Below the pieces are notes generated by a model that saw only the letters and a list, made by a program, of their open reading frames with translations, made no database searches and was not told the origin of the DNA. From UBA8110 sp964597275 (GTDB lineage Bacteria; SAR324; NAC60-12), in the NCBI GenBank assembly GCA_964597275.1, contig CAZQXS010000001.1, forward strand, positions 9,725 through 73,724: a stretch of 64,000 bases of DNA. The letters run 5' to 3'. Positions 1 to 8,642 of the stretch are shown here, piece by piece. The translations under genes and the position numbers were made by a program. Numbering within the stretch: the stretch's first letter is position 1; every line of letters starts with the position of its first letter.

Positions 1-577
1 TGAGAACCTCTATTCCAAAATTGGCTGCCTCAGCCTTGAACCCGGCGGCGAGGGATTTTCCAAAATCGTTCTTGAGGGTGATCACCACCACACGCTTGTG
101 TTGCATGGTCTGCCCAATCAGCAAGGCTCCGGCGCGTCCCTGCACCTCTCCCATGAAGGAGGTGCGGAACACGTACTTTCCGCTGCGAGTGATGTCCGGA
201 TGGACAGCATAGGCCGAAATGTAGGGGATGCTTGCGGCCTGAAACACGCCCGCCGCTGCACGAGTCGAACCGGAATAGCTTCCAGAAACGGCGACTTTCA
301 CCCCGTCCTTCTCGATGAGACGGTTGGCGATTGGCAGTGCCTCTTTGGGAGAGGCTTGGTCGTCATAGACCACCAACTCGATCTGCTTGCCATTGATGCC
401 GCCTGCGTCGTTGGCTTGCTTCACCGCCAGCTTTGCTCCGTTCAGGGCGGATTCTCCATCGGCTGCGGCAAAGCCGGTGAGTGGGACATTGAAGCCGATT
501 TTCACAGAGTCGGCCCAGACAACTCCGATGGTCAGAGCCATCGCTGTGATGAAAGAAAAGAATAATTTGAGTTTCAT
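1..577 (-). CDS. Branched-chain amino-acid-type ABC transporter substrate-binding protein (partial)
   Basis: The C-terminal part lies beyond the left edge; about 192 residues are visible. The product is a periplasmic type I binding protein of the LivJ/Peripla_BP_6 family, which delivers amino acids or similar solutes to an ABC permease. The start at 577 has a GAGG ribosome site just upstream and opens a signal peptide (MKLKLFFSFITAMALTIG, then cleavage near VWADS). The mature protein begins VKIGFNVPLTGFAAADGE, followed by GAKLAVKQANDAGGINGK and a YDDQASP segment, all characteristic of the family. It lies downstream of hutU, but a hairpin between them suggests separate transcription. The substrate is not predictable; histidine would suit the context, but that is inference. 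Confidence 0.88.
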   Translation of the reverse strand, partial: MKLKLFFSFITAMALTIGVVWADSVKIGFNVPLTGFAAADGESALNGAKLAVKQANDAGGINGKQIELVVYDDQASPKEALPIANRLIEKDGVKVAVSGSYSGSTRAAAGVFQAASIPYISAYAVHPDITRSGKYVFRTSFMGEVQGRAGALLIGQTMQHKRVVVITLKNDFGKSLAAGFKAEAANFGIEVL

Positions 578-599
578 TGAATACCTCGGTTTTGAGTAG

Positions 600-632
600 A
601 ATAAAACAAAGAAATGACTGGATTTCAGTCAT
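600..632 (-). terminator. Possible rho-independent terminator after hutU
   Basis: On the minus strand a 7-bp perfect stem (ATGACTG/CAGTCAT, plus-strand 614-632) with a 5-base loop is followed by a T-rich run. It would end the hutIHGU transcript before the binding-protein gene. The stem is short and AT-rich, so it is only moderately convincing. Confidence 0.4.
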
Positions 633-655
633 AACTTCAACAGTTTGTGTCTAAT

Positions 656-2359
656 TTACAAGTTGCGACCTCCTTTGGTTTGGGGTTCGTTGCCAAGAAT
701 GCCCGGAAGGTTTAAACCTTGTTCGCGGGCACAGTCGAGGGCGACCTCGTAACCTGCATCAGCATGACGCATCACGCTGGTCGCAGGATCGTTCCACAGG
801 ACTCGCCCCACTCGCTTGGCCGCTTCCGGAGTGCCATCGCAACAAACCACCAGCCCAGCGTGCTGGCTGAAGCCGATGCCCACGCCGCCGCCATGATGGA
901 AGCTGACCCAAGTGGCCCCGGACGCGCAGTTTAGCAGTGCGTTCAGCAAAGCCCAATCCGAAACGGCATCGGAGCCGTCCTTCATCGCCTCGGTCTCGCG
1001 GTTGGGGGAGGCGACCGAGCCGCCGTCAAGATGGTCGCGCCCGATCACCACGGGTGCCTTGAGTTCGCCCTTAGCAACCATCTCGTTGAAGGCGAGTCCC
1101 AGCCGATGGCGGTCGCCGAGGCCGACCCAGCAGATGCGGGCGGGAAGCCCTTGGAAGGCGATGCGCTCCTGCGCCATGTCAATCCAGTGGTGCAGGTGCG
1201 GGTTGTCCGGGATCAACTCCTTGACCTTGGCGTCGGTACGGTAGATGTCCTCCGGGTCGCCGGAAAGCGCCGCCCAACGAAACGGGCCGATGCCCCGGCA
1301 GAGCAAGGGACGGAGGTATGCCGGGATGAATCCGGGGAAAGCGAAGGCATCCTTCAGCCCCTCCTCAAGCGCGAACTGGCGGATGTTGTTGCCGTAGTCC
1401 ACCGTGGGGATGCCCTGATTCCAGAAGTCGAGCATCGCCTGAACATGCACCTTCATCGAGGCGCGGGCGGCCTGTTCCACGGCCTTTGGATCGCTCTTTT
1501 GCTTTTCACGCCACTGCTCCAGTGTCCAGCCACTGGGGAGGTAGCCATTCACGGGATCGTGCGCGGAGGTCTGGTCCGTGACAAGGTCCGGGCGAATGCC
1601 GCGCTTTACCAGTTCCGGGACGATCTCGGCGGCGTTGCCAAGCAAGCCCACCGAAACGGCACGGCCCTCAGCCTTGGCGCGGTCGAGAATCGCCAGTGCC
1701 TCGTCCAGCGTGTCGGCCTTTTCGTCCAGATAGCGAGTGCGCAGGCGGAAATCAATGCGGGTGGGATCGCACTCCACCGCGAGGCAGGAGGCTCCGGCCA
1801 TGGTCGCGGCCAGCGGTTGCGCCCCGCCCATGCCGCCAAGTCCGGCAGTGAGAATCCAGCGCCCGGAGAGATTGCCGTCGTAGTGCTGCCGTCCGGCTTC
1901 GACAAAGGTTTCGTAAGTGCCCTGCACGATGCCCTGCGAGGCGATGTAAATCCAACTGCCCGCCGTCATCTGGCCGTACATCATCAACCCCTTGCGGTCG
2001 AGTTCGTTGAAGTGGTCCATCGTCGCCCAGTACGGGACGAGGTTCGAGTTGGCGATCAGCACACGGGGGGCGTCGGCATGGGTGCGGAACACCCCGACGG
2101 GCTTGCCGGACTGCACGAGCATCGTTTCGTCGTCCCTCAGGGTTTTGAGGGTTTCGGTGATGAGGTCGAAGTCCTTCCAAGTGCGGGCGGCCTTGCCGAT
2201 GCCGCCATAAACGACGAGTTCGTTGGGATTCTCGGCAACCTCCGGGTCGAGGTTGTTCATGATCATCCGGTACGGGGCTTCGGTGAGCCACGAGCGGCAG
2301 TTGAGTTTCGGGCCACGCGGGGCGCGGATGGTTCGTGGAGCGTGGTGGGTGTCAGGCAT
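656..2359 (-). CDS. hutU: Urocanate hydratase (urocanase)
   Basis: Second enzyme of histidine degradation: it hydrates urocanate to 4-imidazolone-5-propionate using tightly bound NAD+ as an electrophile, in the cytoplasm. The 567-residue product has the family's usual length (about 555-560). It carries the NAD-binding GLGGMGGAQPLA segment, the YGQMTAGSWIYIASQGIVQG block, the TDQTSAHDP block and a C-terminal GGGVGIGFSQHAG segment. The ATG at 2359 is preferred over upstream non-ATG starts because it overlaps the hutG stop by eight bases, consistent with translational coupling. It is the last gene of hutI-hutH-hutG-hutU. Confidence 0.97.
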   Translation of the reverse strand: MPDTHHAPRTIRAPRGPKLNCRSWLTEAPYRMIMNNLDPEVAENPNELVVYGGIGKAARTWKDFDLITETLKTLRDDETMLVQSGKPVGVFRTHADAPRVLIANSNLVPYWATMDHFNELDRKGLMMYGQMTAGSWIYIASQGIVQGTYETFVEAGRQHYDGNLSGRWILTAGLGGMGGAQPLAATMAGASCLAVECDPTRIDFRLRTRYLDEKADTLDEALAILDRAKAEGRAVSVGLLGNAAEIVPELVKRGIRPDLVTDQTSAHDPVNGYLPSGWTLEQWREKQKSDPKAVEQAARASMKVHVQAMLDFWNQGIPTVDYGNNIRQFALEEGLKDAFAFPGFIPAYLRPLLCRGIGPFRWAALSGDPEDIYRTDAKVKELIPDNPHLHHWIDMAQERIAFQGLPARICWVGLGDRHRLGLAFNEMVAKGELKAPVVIGRDHLDGGSVASPNRETEAMKDGSDAVSDWALLNALLNCASGATWVSFHHGGGVGIGFSQHAGLVVCCDGTPEAAKRVGRVLWNDPATSVMRHADAGYEVALDCAREQGLNLPGILGNEPQTKGGRNL

Positions 2360-3173
2360 TTTGGTTTTTTGTGTTGGTGTTGGTGAATCCCGCCACAACT
2401 TCTTCCAGATGGGTCAGGAGTGATTTGAGATGGGGCCGGAGGGCATCCGCCTGGTCCTTGCGATAGGACCACGGCGTGACTTCATCCATGTAAGTGATTT
2501 GCGAAAGTTCGAGTTGAATGGCGTGAACTCCGTTGGCGGGGTCGCCGTAGTGCCGAGTGGTCCAGCCGCCCTTGAAGCGACCGTTCAACACCGAAGTGTA
2601 CCCTTCCGCCGCCGAGCATACTGAAATGGCGGCCTGCTCGATTCCTGGAGCGCAGGTGGCCCCATTGTTCGTGCCGAGGTTGAAATCGGGCAGTCGCCCC
2701 TCGAACAGGAAGGGCAGGTGGGAACGGATCGAGTGGCAGTCGAAGAGTAGCGCAACCCCGTGCTGCTTGCGGACACGCTCAATCTGCTCCGACAAAGCGG
2801 CATGGTAAGGCGCGTGAAAGGCCAGCCGCCGCCGCTCAATTTCCGCCTCGTCCGGCTCCTGTCCTGCGCAATAGATCGGCTCGCCTTCAAAATCCACGGT
2901 CGGGCACAAGCCTGTGGTGTTCTGCCCCGGATAGAGCGATGCGCCAGAAGGGTCGCGGTTCGCGTCAATGACGTAGCGCGAGAAGGCCGCCTGCACGACC
3001 GTCGCTTCCGGGAGCAATCCGTCGTAAAGCCGATGGATGTGCCAGTCGGTGTCCGCGAGGTCGCGCCCACGCTCGGTCAGCCGCTCCGCCAGTTCCGGTG
3101 GGAGGTGCGTTCCGCCATGCGGCTGCCCAAGGATGATGGGGCTTGCCCCCTCGGAGATTTCTACGGGGTTCAT
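2352..3173 (-). CDS. hutG: N-formylglutamate deformylase
   Basis: Last step of the formylglutamate branch: it hydrolyses N-formyl-L-glutamate to glutamate and formate. The 273-residue protein matches the FGase/HutG amidohydrolase family, with GQPHGGTHLPPELAERL near the N-terminus, DANRDPSG, LFDCHSIRSHLPFLFEG and a C-terminal HAIQLELSQITYMDE segment holding likely metal and catalytic residues. It follows hutH by about 120 bases, a space filled by an inverted-repeat element, and overlaps the hutU start. Together with hutF it defines the five-step pathway that makes formate and ammonia, not the formiminoglutamase (formamide) route. Confidence 0.94.
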   Translation of the reverse strand: MNPVEISEGASPIILGQPHGGTHLPPELAERLTERGRDLADTDWHIHRLYDGLLPEATVVQAAFSRYVIDANRDPSGASLYPGQNTTGLCPTVDFEGEPIYCAGQEPDEAEIERRRLAFHAPYHAALSEQIERVRKQHGVALLFDCHSIRSHLPFLFEGRLPDFNLGTNNGATCAPGIEQAAISVCSAAEGYTSVLNGRFKGGWTTRHYGDPANGVHAIQLELSQITYMDEVTPWSYRKDQADALRPHLKSLLTHLEEVVAGFTNTNTKNQNA

Positions 3174-3200
3174 GCGTGAAAGTCGTTGGTTGAATGTTCA

Positions 3201-3270
3201 CCGCTCGCCCTGAGCTTGTCGAAGGGTCGCGGTGTAAAGTTTCGTACTTCGACAGGCTCAGCACGAACGG
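3201..3270. repeat. Inverted repeat element, GTGCTGAGC/GTCGAAG type, copy 1
   Basis: Two 24-base arms (3201-3224 and 3247-3270) form a near-perfect inverted repeat with a short loop, between hutH and hutG. The arms carry the core CTGAGCTTGTCGAAG. The same core occurs in a second copy at 60962-61050. This looks like a dispersed intergenic REP-like palindrome; in RNA it would form a strong hairpin and could stabilise or attenuate the hut message. Confidence 0.8.
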
Positions 3271-3296
3271 TTGGCAGATACGACCAGTCAACCATC

Positions 3297-4826
3297 TCAC
3301 AAACTCGGAAACAGGTTGTCGCCCACGGATTTGAGGAGTGAACCTTTCCGGATCAACTGCGCGGCAAACTCCAAATCCGGGGCCATGTAGCGGTCCTGCT
3401 GGACGGCGGGGACTTCGGAGCGTACCACCTCCACGGTTTTTTGCAGGGGGGCGCTGGTAGTGAGCGGTTTGCGGAACTCCAAGCCTTGGGAAGCCGCGAG
3501 TAGCTCGATCCCCAGAATCCTCCCAAGGTTGTCCACCATCCGCAGCAGCCGCCGCGCCGCATGAGCGGCCATCGAAACGTGATCCTCCTGATCGGCGCTT
3601 GTCGGGGTGGAGTCGGTGGAGCAGGGCGTGGCGAGGTGCTTGTTCTCGGACATCAGCGCAGCGGACGTGACCTCGGCAATCATGAAGCCCGAATTCACTC
3701 CAGCCTCCGGAGAGAGAAACGGCGGCAACCCGAAGTTGAGGTTCGGGTCCACGAGCAGGGCGATGTGCCGCTGCGCAATTGCTCCAATCTCGGCCAAGGC
3801 CAGAGCCGTTTGATCGGCGGCAAAGGCCACGGGTTCTGCGTGGAAATTCCCTCCGGAAACGATGCTGCCGTCACTCAACACCAGCGGGTTGTCTGTAACG
3901 GCGTTGGCCTCGACCACAAGCGTTTGGGCGACATTGCGCAACAAATCCAGGCAGGCCCCAAGGACTTGTGGCTGGCAACGAATGCAGTAGGGGTCCTGCA
4001 CCCGCACGTCGTCATCGCGGTGCGATTCACGGATTTCCGACCCGGACATCAGGTTGCGTAGCGCTTGGGCCGCATCAATCTGCCCCTGATGGCCGCGCAG
4101 GGCATGGATTTCTGGATGAAACGGAGCGGTGGAGGCCATCGCCGCATCCGTGGTCAGTGCCCCGGTAATCAAGGCACCCAAAGCGCAACGCCAGCCCTCG
4201 AACACCCCAGCAAGGGCAAGGGCCGTGGAAACCTGAGTGCCGTTGATGAGTGCCAGCCCTTCCTTGGCATTCAGCGTCAGCGGCGTGCGTCCAATCGCGG
4301 ACAGAGCTTCCGCTCCGGAAACCTCCCGTCCCTCGAACGTGGCTCGCCCTTCGCCAATCAGCATAGCGGTCATGTGGGCCAACGGTGCAAGGTCTCCAGA
4401 GGCACCAACCGAACCCTGCGCTGGAATCACAGGCAATACGCCGTGGGCCAACAGCGCTTCGATTTGCTCAATCACGGCCCAGCGCACTCCAGAAGCGCCG
4501 CGTCCCAGCGAGAGCAGCTTGAGCGCCAGTATCAGCCGCACCACCTGTTCCGGAAGCGGATCGCCCACCCCGCAGCAGTGCGAAAGGATCAGGCTGCGTT
4601 GCAGGAGTTCGGTTTGATCCGGGGCAATCCGGGTGCTGGCGAGCTTGCCAAAGCCAGTGTTCACGCCATAGACCGGATCGTCTCCTGCGGCGGCGGCGGC
4701 GATGCGGTGTGCGGACGCTTCCACGGCTCCCCGCGCTTCGGGGGCCAGCCGCACGGCAGGACGATCCCAGTAAAGTTGCGCCAGTTCCTCAAGGGTGGTG
4801 CCACCCGGTTGCAGCAAAAGGGTCAA
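3297..4826 (-). CDS. hutH: Histidine ammonia-lyase (histidase)
   Basis: First step of histidine breakdown: non-oxidative removal of ammonia from L-histidine to give trans-urocanate. The protein has 509 residues, typical for bacterial histidases. The active-site MIO cofactor forms from an Ala-Ser-Gly triad, seen here at residues 142-144 in GSVGASGDLAPLAHM, the same numbering as the well-studied Pseudomonas putida enzyme. Other family blocks are YGVNTGFGKLAS, GTQVSTAL, QDPYCIRCQPQVLGA and GGNFHAEP. Its ATG overlaps the hutI stop (ATGA), so the two are translationally coupled. Confidence 0.98.
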   Translation of the reverse strand: MTLLLQPGGTTLEELAQLYWDRPAVRLAPEARGAVEASAHRIAAAAAGDDPVYGVNTGFGKLASTRIAPDQTELLQRSLILSHCCGVGDPLPEQVVRLILALKLLSLGRGASGVRWAVIEQIEALLAHGVLPVIPAQGSVGASGDLAPLAHMTAMLIGEGRATFEGREVSGAEALSAIGRTPLTLNAKEGLALINGTQVSTALALAGVFEGWRCALGALITGALTTDAAMASTAPFHPEIHALRGHQGQIDAAQALRNLMSGSEIRESHRDDDVRVQDPYCIRCQPQVLGACLDLLRNVAQTLVVEANAVTDNPLVLSDGSIVSGGNFHAEPVAFAADQTALALAEIGAIAQRHIALLVDPNLNFGLPPFLSPEAGVNSGFMIAEVTSAALMSENKHLATPCSTDSTPTSADQEDHVSMAAHAARRLLRMVDNLGRILGIELLAASQGLEFRKPLTTSAPLQKTVEVVRSEVPAVQQDRYMAPDLEFAAQLIRKGSLLKSVGDNLFPSL

Positions 4827-6037
4827 GAAGGGTCTCCAAGAATGAGTTGATGGAGCGGATTGAAGCCGACACGGTAAGCCAGTTCAGCGGGTTGATCCAC
4901 ATTCCAGACGGCGAATTCGGCTTTTTTGCCAACCTCCAGTGTTCCTGCCTCATCGGCGATGCCGAGCGCTTTTGCAGCCTCGCGGGTCACTCCGGCAAGG
5001 CTTTCCTCCGGAGTCATCCGGAAGAGTGTGCAGGCCATGTTCAGGCAGAGCAGCAACGAGGTCAGCGGCGACGATCCGGGGTTGCAGTCGGTGGCGATGG
5101 CGATGGGCACACCCGCCTGACGAAGTTCGTCCAGCGGCGGTAGCTTGGTTTCTCGCAGCGTGTAAAACGCACCGGGAAGCAGCACCGCCACCGTCCCGGA
5201 TTTCGCCAGTTCCTCAATCCCGGCTTCGTCAAGGTACTCCAGATGATCGGCGGACAAGGCTCCATAGGATGCCGCCAACGCAGTCCCGCCCAGGTTGGAA
5301 AGCTGCTCGGCATGGAGCTTGACCGGAAGGCTCAGTGACTTCGCCGTGTCGAACACCTTGGCGATCTGCTCCGGAGAAAAGGCGATACCTTCGCAGAATC
5401 CGTCCACCGCATCCGCCAGCCCTTCGGCGTGGGCGGCAGGGAGGCTTTCTTGGCAAACCAAGTCAATGTACTCGTCGGCCCGCCCGGAAAATTCCGGGGG
5501 AATCGCGTGTGCCCCAAGGAAGGTCGTTTTCACGCACACGTTACGCATCTTTCCGAGTCTGCGGGCCACGCGCAGCATCTTGAGTTCCGTTTCGATGTCC
5601 AGCCCGTAGCCGGACTTGACCTCCACCGTGCCCATGCCTTCAGACAGCAAAGCGTCCAGCCGGGGCAGCGACTGCTCCACCAGTTCGTCCTCCGAGATAG
5701 TGCGGGTGGCCGTCACGGTGCTGAGGATGCCTCCGCCGCGACGGGCGATTTCCTCGTAGCTTGCGCCTTCCAATCGCAGTTCAAACTCCGTGGCGCGGCT
5801 TCCGGCATAGACCAGATGCGTGTGGCAGTCCACCAGCGCGGGCGTGACCAGCCGCCCCCCCAAGTTCTGGGTTTCTGCACTGGAGTAAGCCTCCGGCAGC
5901 TCGCTCTCCGGGCCGATCCAAGTGACCACTCCTTTGGAAACCACCAAGGCCCCCTGCTCGATCAACCCATAGGGCTGATCTCCACGGACCATTGTGGCAA
6001 TCTGTGTGTTGTTATAGACGGTGGTATTCGCCCCCAT
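4823..6037 (-). CDS. hutI: Imidazolonepropionase
   Basis: Third step of histidine degradation: it opens the ring of 4-imidazolone-5-propionate to give N-formimidoyl-L-glutamate. This is a 404-residue amidohydrolase-superfamily enzyme. Metal ligands are visible in PALVDCHTHLVYAGSR, and further family blocks are GYGLDIETELKML, LGAHAIPPEF, KLHAEQLSNLGG, SADHLEY and ATDCNPGSSP. It is the first gene of the minus-strand hut operon; the 106 bases upstream, shared with the divergent ORF6N gene, hold two inverted repeats that are candidate operators. Its stop overlaps the hutH start by four bases. Confidence 0.97.
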   Translation of the reverse strand: MGANTTVYNNTQIATMVRGDQPYGLIEQGALVVSKGVVTWIGPESELPEAYSSAETQNLGGRLVTPALVDCHTHLVYAGSRATEFELRLEGASYEEIARRGGGILSTVTATRTISEDELVEQSLPRLDALLSEGMGTVEVKSGYGLDIETELKMLRVARRLGKMRNVCVKTTFLGAHAIPPEFSGRADEYIDLVCQESLPAAHAEGLADAVDGFCEGIAFSPEQIAKVFDTAKSLSLPVKLHAEQLSNLGGTALAASYGALSADHLEYLDEAGIEELAKSGTVAVLLPGAFYTLRETKLPPLDELRQAGVPIAIATDCNPGSSPLTSLLLCLNMACTLFRMTPEESLAGVTREAAKALGIADEAGTLEVGKKAEFAVWNVDQPAELAYRVGFNPLHQLILGDPS

Positions 6038-6075
6038 TGACCTTCTCCTCAGCTGCGTCTCGATTCATCTTGCCG

Positions 6076-6113
6076 TTCATTTATATGCTACTAAAATGAA
6101 TTTGTCGATACAA
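6076..6113. promoter_or_regulatory. Candidate hut operator region
   Basis: Upstream of hutI are two inverted repeats: TTCATTT (6076-6082) facing AAATGAA (6094-6100), and TTGT-CGAT-ACAA (6102-6113). The second resembles the TTGTAT-type palindromes bound by the HutC repressor in Pseudomonas and Klebsiella, and a hutC gene lies nearby. The stretch is AT-rich compared with its neighbours, as expected for a promoter. Assignment to HutC is inference. Confidence 0.45.
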
Positions 6114-6143
6114 AAATTAGACATCCAATAAACCCTATCGGCC

Positions 6144-6360
6144 ATGGACGAAACACAACTCTCCATCATTCAAGACCGCGTTCATTCCATTCGGGGACTG
6201 GCTGTGATCCTCGACTCGGACCTAGCTGACCTCTACGGAGTGACCACCACATCCCTGAATCAAGCGGTGTCCAGAAACCCTGCCCGATTCCCTGAAGATT
6301 TTTCATTTGTTCTTAGTAATCAGGAGTTTGCAAACTTGATGTCACAAATTGTGACATCAA
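6144..6360 (+). pseudogene. ORF6N-domain DNA-binding protein, N-terminal part cut by an assembly gap
   Basis: 72 residues are visible before the N run. They begin MDETQLSIIQDRVHSIRG and continue with VILDSDLADLYGVTTTSLNQ, PARFPEDFSFVLSNQEF and NLMSQIVTS. This is the ORF6N domain (PF10543), a small DNA-binding module of phage and mobile-element proteins. The rest of the gene is missing in the gap; about 100 more residues would be expected. The gene may be intact in the real genome, so the 'pseudogene' label here means incomplete. It sits between the two halves of the hut cluster, suggesting an insertion. The last bases before the gap form a perfect palindrome. Confidence 0.75.
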
Positions 6361-6460
6361 NNNNNNNNNNNNNNNNNNNNNNNNNNNNNNNNNNNNNNNN
6401 NNNNNNNNNNNNNNNNNNNNNNNNNNNNNNNNNNNNNNNNNNNNNNNNNNNNNNNNNNNN
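6361..6460. other. Assembly gap (100 N)
   Basis: Exactly 100 undetermined bases, so the true length is unknown. It removes the end of the ORF6N gene and the region upstream of hutF. Confidence 0.99.
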
Positions 6461-6461
6461 C

Positions 6462-7832
6462 ATGAAACTTTTTGCAGAACAGGCCCTGACCTCCACAGGC
6501 TGGGAAAAAAACGTCCGTGTGACGATTGACGACTCTGGACGCATTGCCTCCGTGGAATCCGGAGTGGAGGCCAACGCTGAGGATCAGCCGTTAAAAAACC
6601 GAATCCTGCTCCCGGCGCTGGCGAACCTGCACAGTCACGCCTTTCAACGGGCGATGGCCGGGCTGACCGAGCAGCGGCTGACCGGACGGGATAGCTTCTG
6701 GAGTTGGCGCGAACTGATGTACCGTTTTCTCGAACGCCTGACCCCGGAGCACATCGAGGCGATTGCCGCACTGGTCTTCATGGAGATGCTCGAATGCGGC
6801 TATGCGTCCGTGGGCGAGTTCCATTACGTTCACCACCAAGTGAACGGGGCACACCACGACAACATTGCGGAAACCTCGCTCCGGGCCATTGCCGCCGCCC
6901 AGCAAACCGGAATCGGCCTCACGCACCTGCCCGTTTTTTACATGCAGGGCGGGGTGGACGGCAAACCCCTCGCCGGAGGGCAGTTGCGCTTTGGCAACTC
7001 TCCCGACGAGTTTGCGCGTCTGCTGGAACACGCGCAGGCCGAGTTGGACCGCGCCCCGGAGGATTATGTGCTGGGCATCGCGCCGCACTCGCTGCGGGCG
7101 GCTTCCCCGGATGCGCTGGCAACGGTCACGGACGCACGGCCCAGCGGCCCCATTCACATTCACATTGCCGAGCAAACCAAGGAAGTCGAAGAGATTCAGG
7201 CAGGCTACGGAGCGCGTCCGGTGGAGTGGCTGCTGAACAACCGTCCGGTGGATGACCACTGGTGCTTCATCCACGCCACCCACATGACTCCAGCGGAAAC
7301 CGAGGCGTTCGCCAAGTCAGGTGCGGTGGCGGGCCTGTGCCCCATCACCGAGGCGAACTTGGGGGATGGCACGTTCGAGGGACCGGGATTCTTGGCCGCC
7401 GGAGGACAATACGGCGTGGGGTCGGATTCCAACGTGCGAATCGCGCTTGCAGAAGAGCTGCGATTGTTGGAGTATAGCCAACGCCTTGCGCAACAGGCCC
7501 GCAACGTGCTGGTGCCGGAATCCGGATCGGTGGGCCGTGCATTGTACGACGGGGCACTCGCTGGAGGGGCGCAGGCCTTGGCTCGCAATTCCGGGGGAAT
7601 CGCAGTCGGTCGCTGGGCGGATCTGCTCACGCTGGATGCGGAGGCTCTGCCGATGTGGGGCTGTGCGGAAGACGAGATTCTGGACCGCTGGATTTTTGCG
7701 GGAGACGACACGCTCGTGTGCGAAGTCTGGTCTGCCGGACGCGCCGTGGTGGAAAACGGGCGGCATGTGCAGCACGAACAGATCGAACGGCGCTACCGCT
7801 CGGTGATCAGGCAACTTCAAGAAAGAGAGTGA
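6462..7832 (+). CDS. hutF: Formimidoylglutamate deiminase
   Basis: Fourth step of histidine degradation: it removes ammonia from N-formimidoyl-L-glutamate to give N-formylglutamate, the substrate of HutG. The 456-residue amidohydrolase has the zinc-site motif ANLHSHAFQRAMAGLTEQR, then EFHYVHHQ, APHSLRA, HIHIAEQTKEVEE and GSDSNVR. The ATG at 6462 lies one base after the gap, so its ribosome site is not visible. Translation starting there gives the expected family N-terminus (MKLFAEQALTSTGW). The stop overlaps the hutC start as TGATG, so hutF and hutC form one transcription unit. Confidence 0.96.
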   Translation: MKLFAEQALTSTGWEKNVRVTIDDSGRIASVESGVEANAEDQPLKNRILLPALANLHSHAFQRAMAGLTEQRLTGRDSFWSWRELMYRFLERLTPEHIEAIAALVFMEMLECGYASVGEFHYVHHQVNGAHHDNIAETSLRAIAAAQQTGIGLTHLPVFYMQGGVDGKPLAGGQLRFGNSPDEFARLLEHAQAELDRAPEDYVLGIAPHSLRAASPDALATVTDARPSGPIHIHIAEQTKEVEEIQAGYGARPVEWLLNNRPVDDHWCFIHATHMTPAETEAFAKSGAVAGLCPITEANLGDGTFEGPGFLAAGGQYGVGSDSNVRIALAEELRLLEYSQRLAQQARNVLVPESGSVGRALYDGALAGGAQALARNSGGIAVGRWADLLTLDAEALPMWGCAEDEILDRWIFAGDDTLVCEVWSAGRAVVENGRHVQHEQIERRYRSVIRQLQERE

Positions 7833-8541
7833 TGGCCACAACCAACAAAGGGAACCCGGTTTACCTGCACGTCAAGCAGGTGATCCGCGAACGCATTCAA
7901 GCCGGAGAGTGGAAACCCGGAGCCTTGATTCCAGGTGAGGAGAAGCTGGCCGGGGATTTTGGTTGCGCCCGTGTGACCGTCCACCGCGCCCTGCGGGAGC
8001 TTGCCGAGGAAGGAGTGCTGGAGCGGAGGCGCAAGGCCGGAACCCGTGTGGCCGTGCCCGAAACTCGCTCGGCGAACTTCGAGATCCCGCGCATTGACTT
8101 GGAGATTACGAACACCGGTTCGGTTTACCGATACGCCTTGCTGGATCGCAAGCTGGGAGTGCCGCCTGCCGCGATTCGGGGAAAACTGGATTCCGGTCCC
8201 AAGGGCCGTGCCCTGCATCTGCGCTGCCTGCACTATGCGAACGAAATGCCCTACCAGTTCGAGGAGCGCTGGATCAACCTAGCCACGGTTCCAGAAGCCA
8301 GCCAAGAGAGCTTTGAGGAAATCGGCCCCAACCGCTGGCTGGTGGAGCGTGTGCCGTGGACCGATGCGGAGCATGTGCTGTCCGCAACGAATGCCAGTCC
8401 GGAAGAAGCCGAGTTGTTGGACGTTGGAACAAACGATGCGCTTTTTGTGGTGGAACGTCGCACCTGGAGTCAGGGCAACCTTGTGACCTACACCCGCCTC
8501 TGCCATCCGGGGCGGCTCTACCGGATGCGAACCGGGCTGCG
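7832..8541 (+). CDS. hutC: Histidine utilisation repressor, GntR/UTRA family (3' end in gap)
   Basis: 236 residues are visible, close to the usual 245-250 of HutC, before the sequence enters an N run. Residues 1-70 form a GntR winged helix-turn-helix (PVYLHVKQVIRERIQAGEWK, LAGDFGCARVTVHRALRELA, GVLERRRKAGTRV). The rest is a UTRA effector domain with YQFEERWINLATVPE and VERRTW. In characterised systems urocanate releases HutC from hut operators. It is coupled to hutF by a one-base overlap. Only the final residues after the YRMRTGL segment appear lost. Confidence 0.93.
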
Positions 8542-8641
8542 NNNNNNNNNNNNNNNNNNNNNNNNNNNNNNNNNNNNNNNNNNNNNNNNNNNNNNNNNNN
8601 NNNNNNNNNNNNNNNNNNNNNNNNNNNNNNNNNNNNNNNNN
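8542..8641. other. Assembly gap (100 N)
   Basis: A 100-N placeholder between hutC and the convergent GntR/FCD gene; the true distance is unknown. Confidence 0.99.
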
Positions 8642-8642
8642 C

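Noticed and set aside
1031..2386. 451-codon antisense frame over hutU
   Set aside because: Shadow frame; composition is Arg/Gly/His-rich and without motifs.
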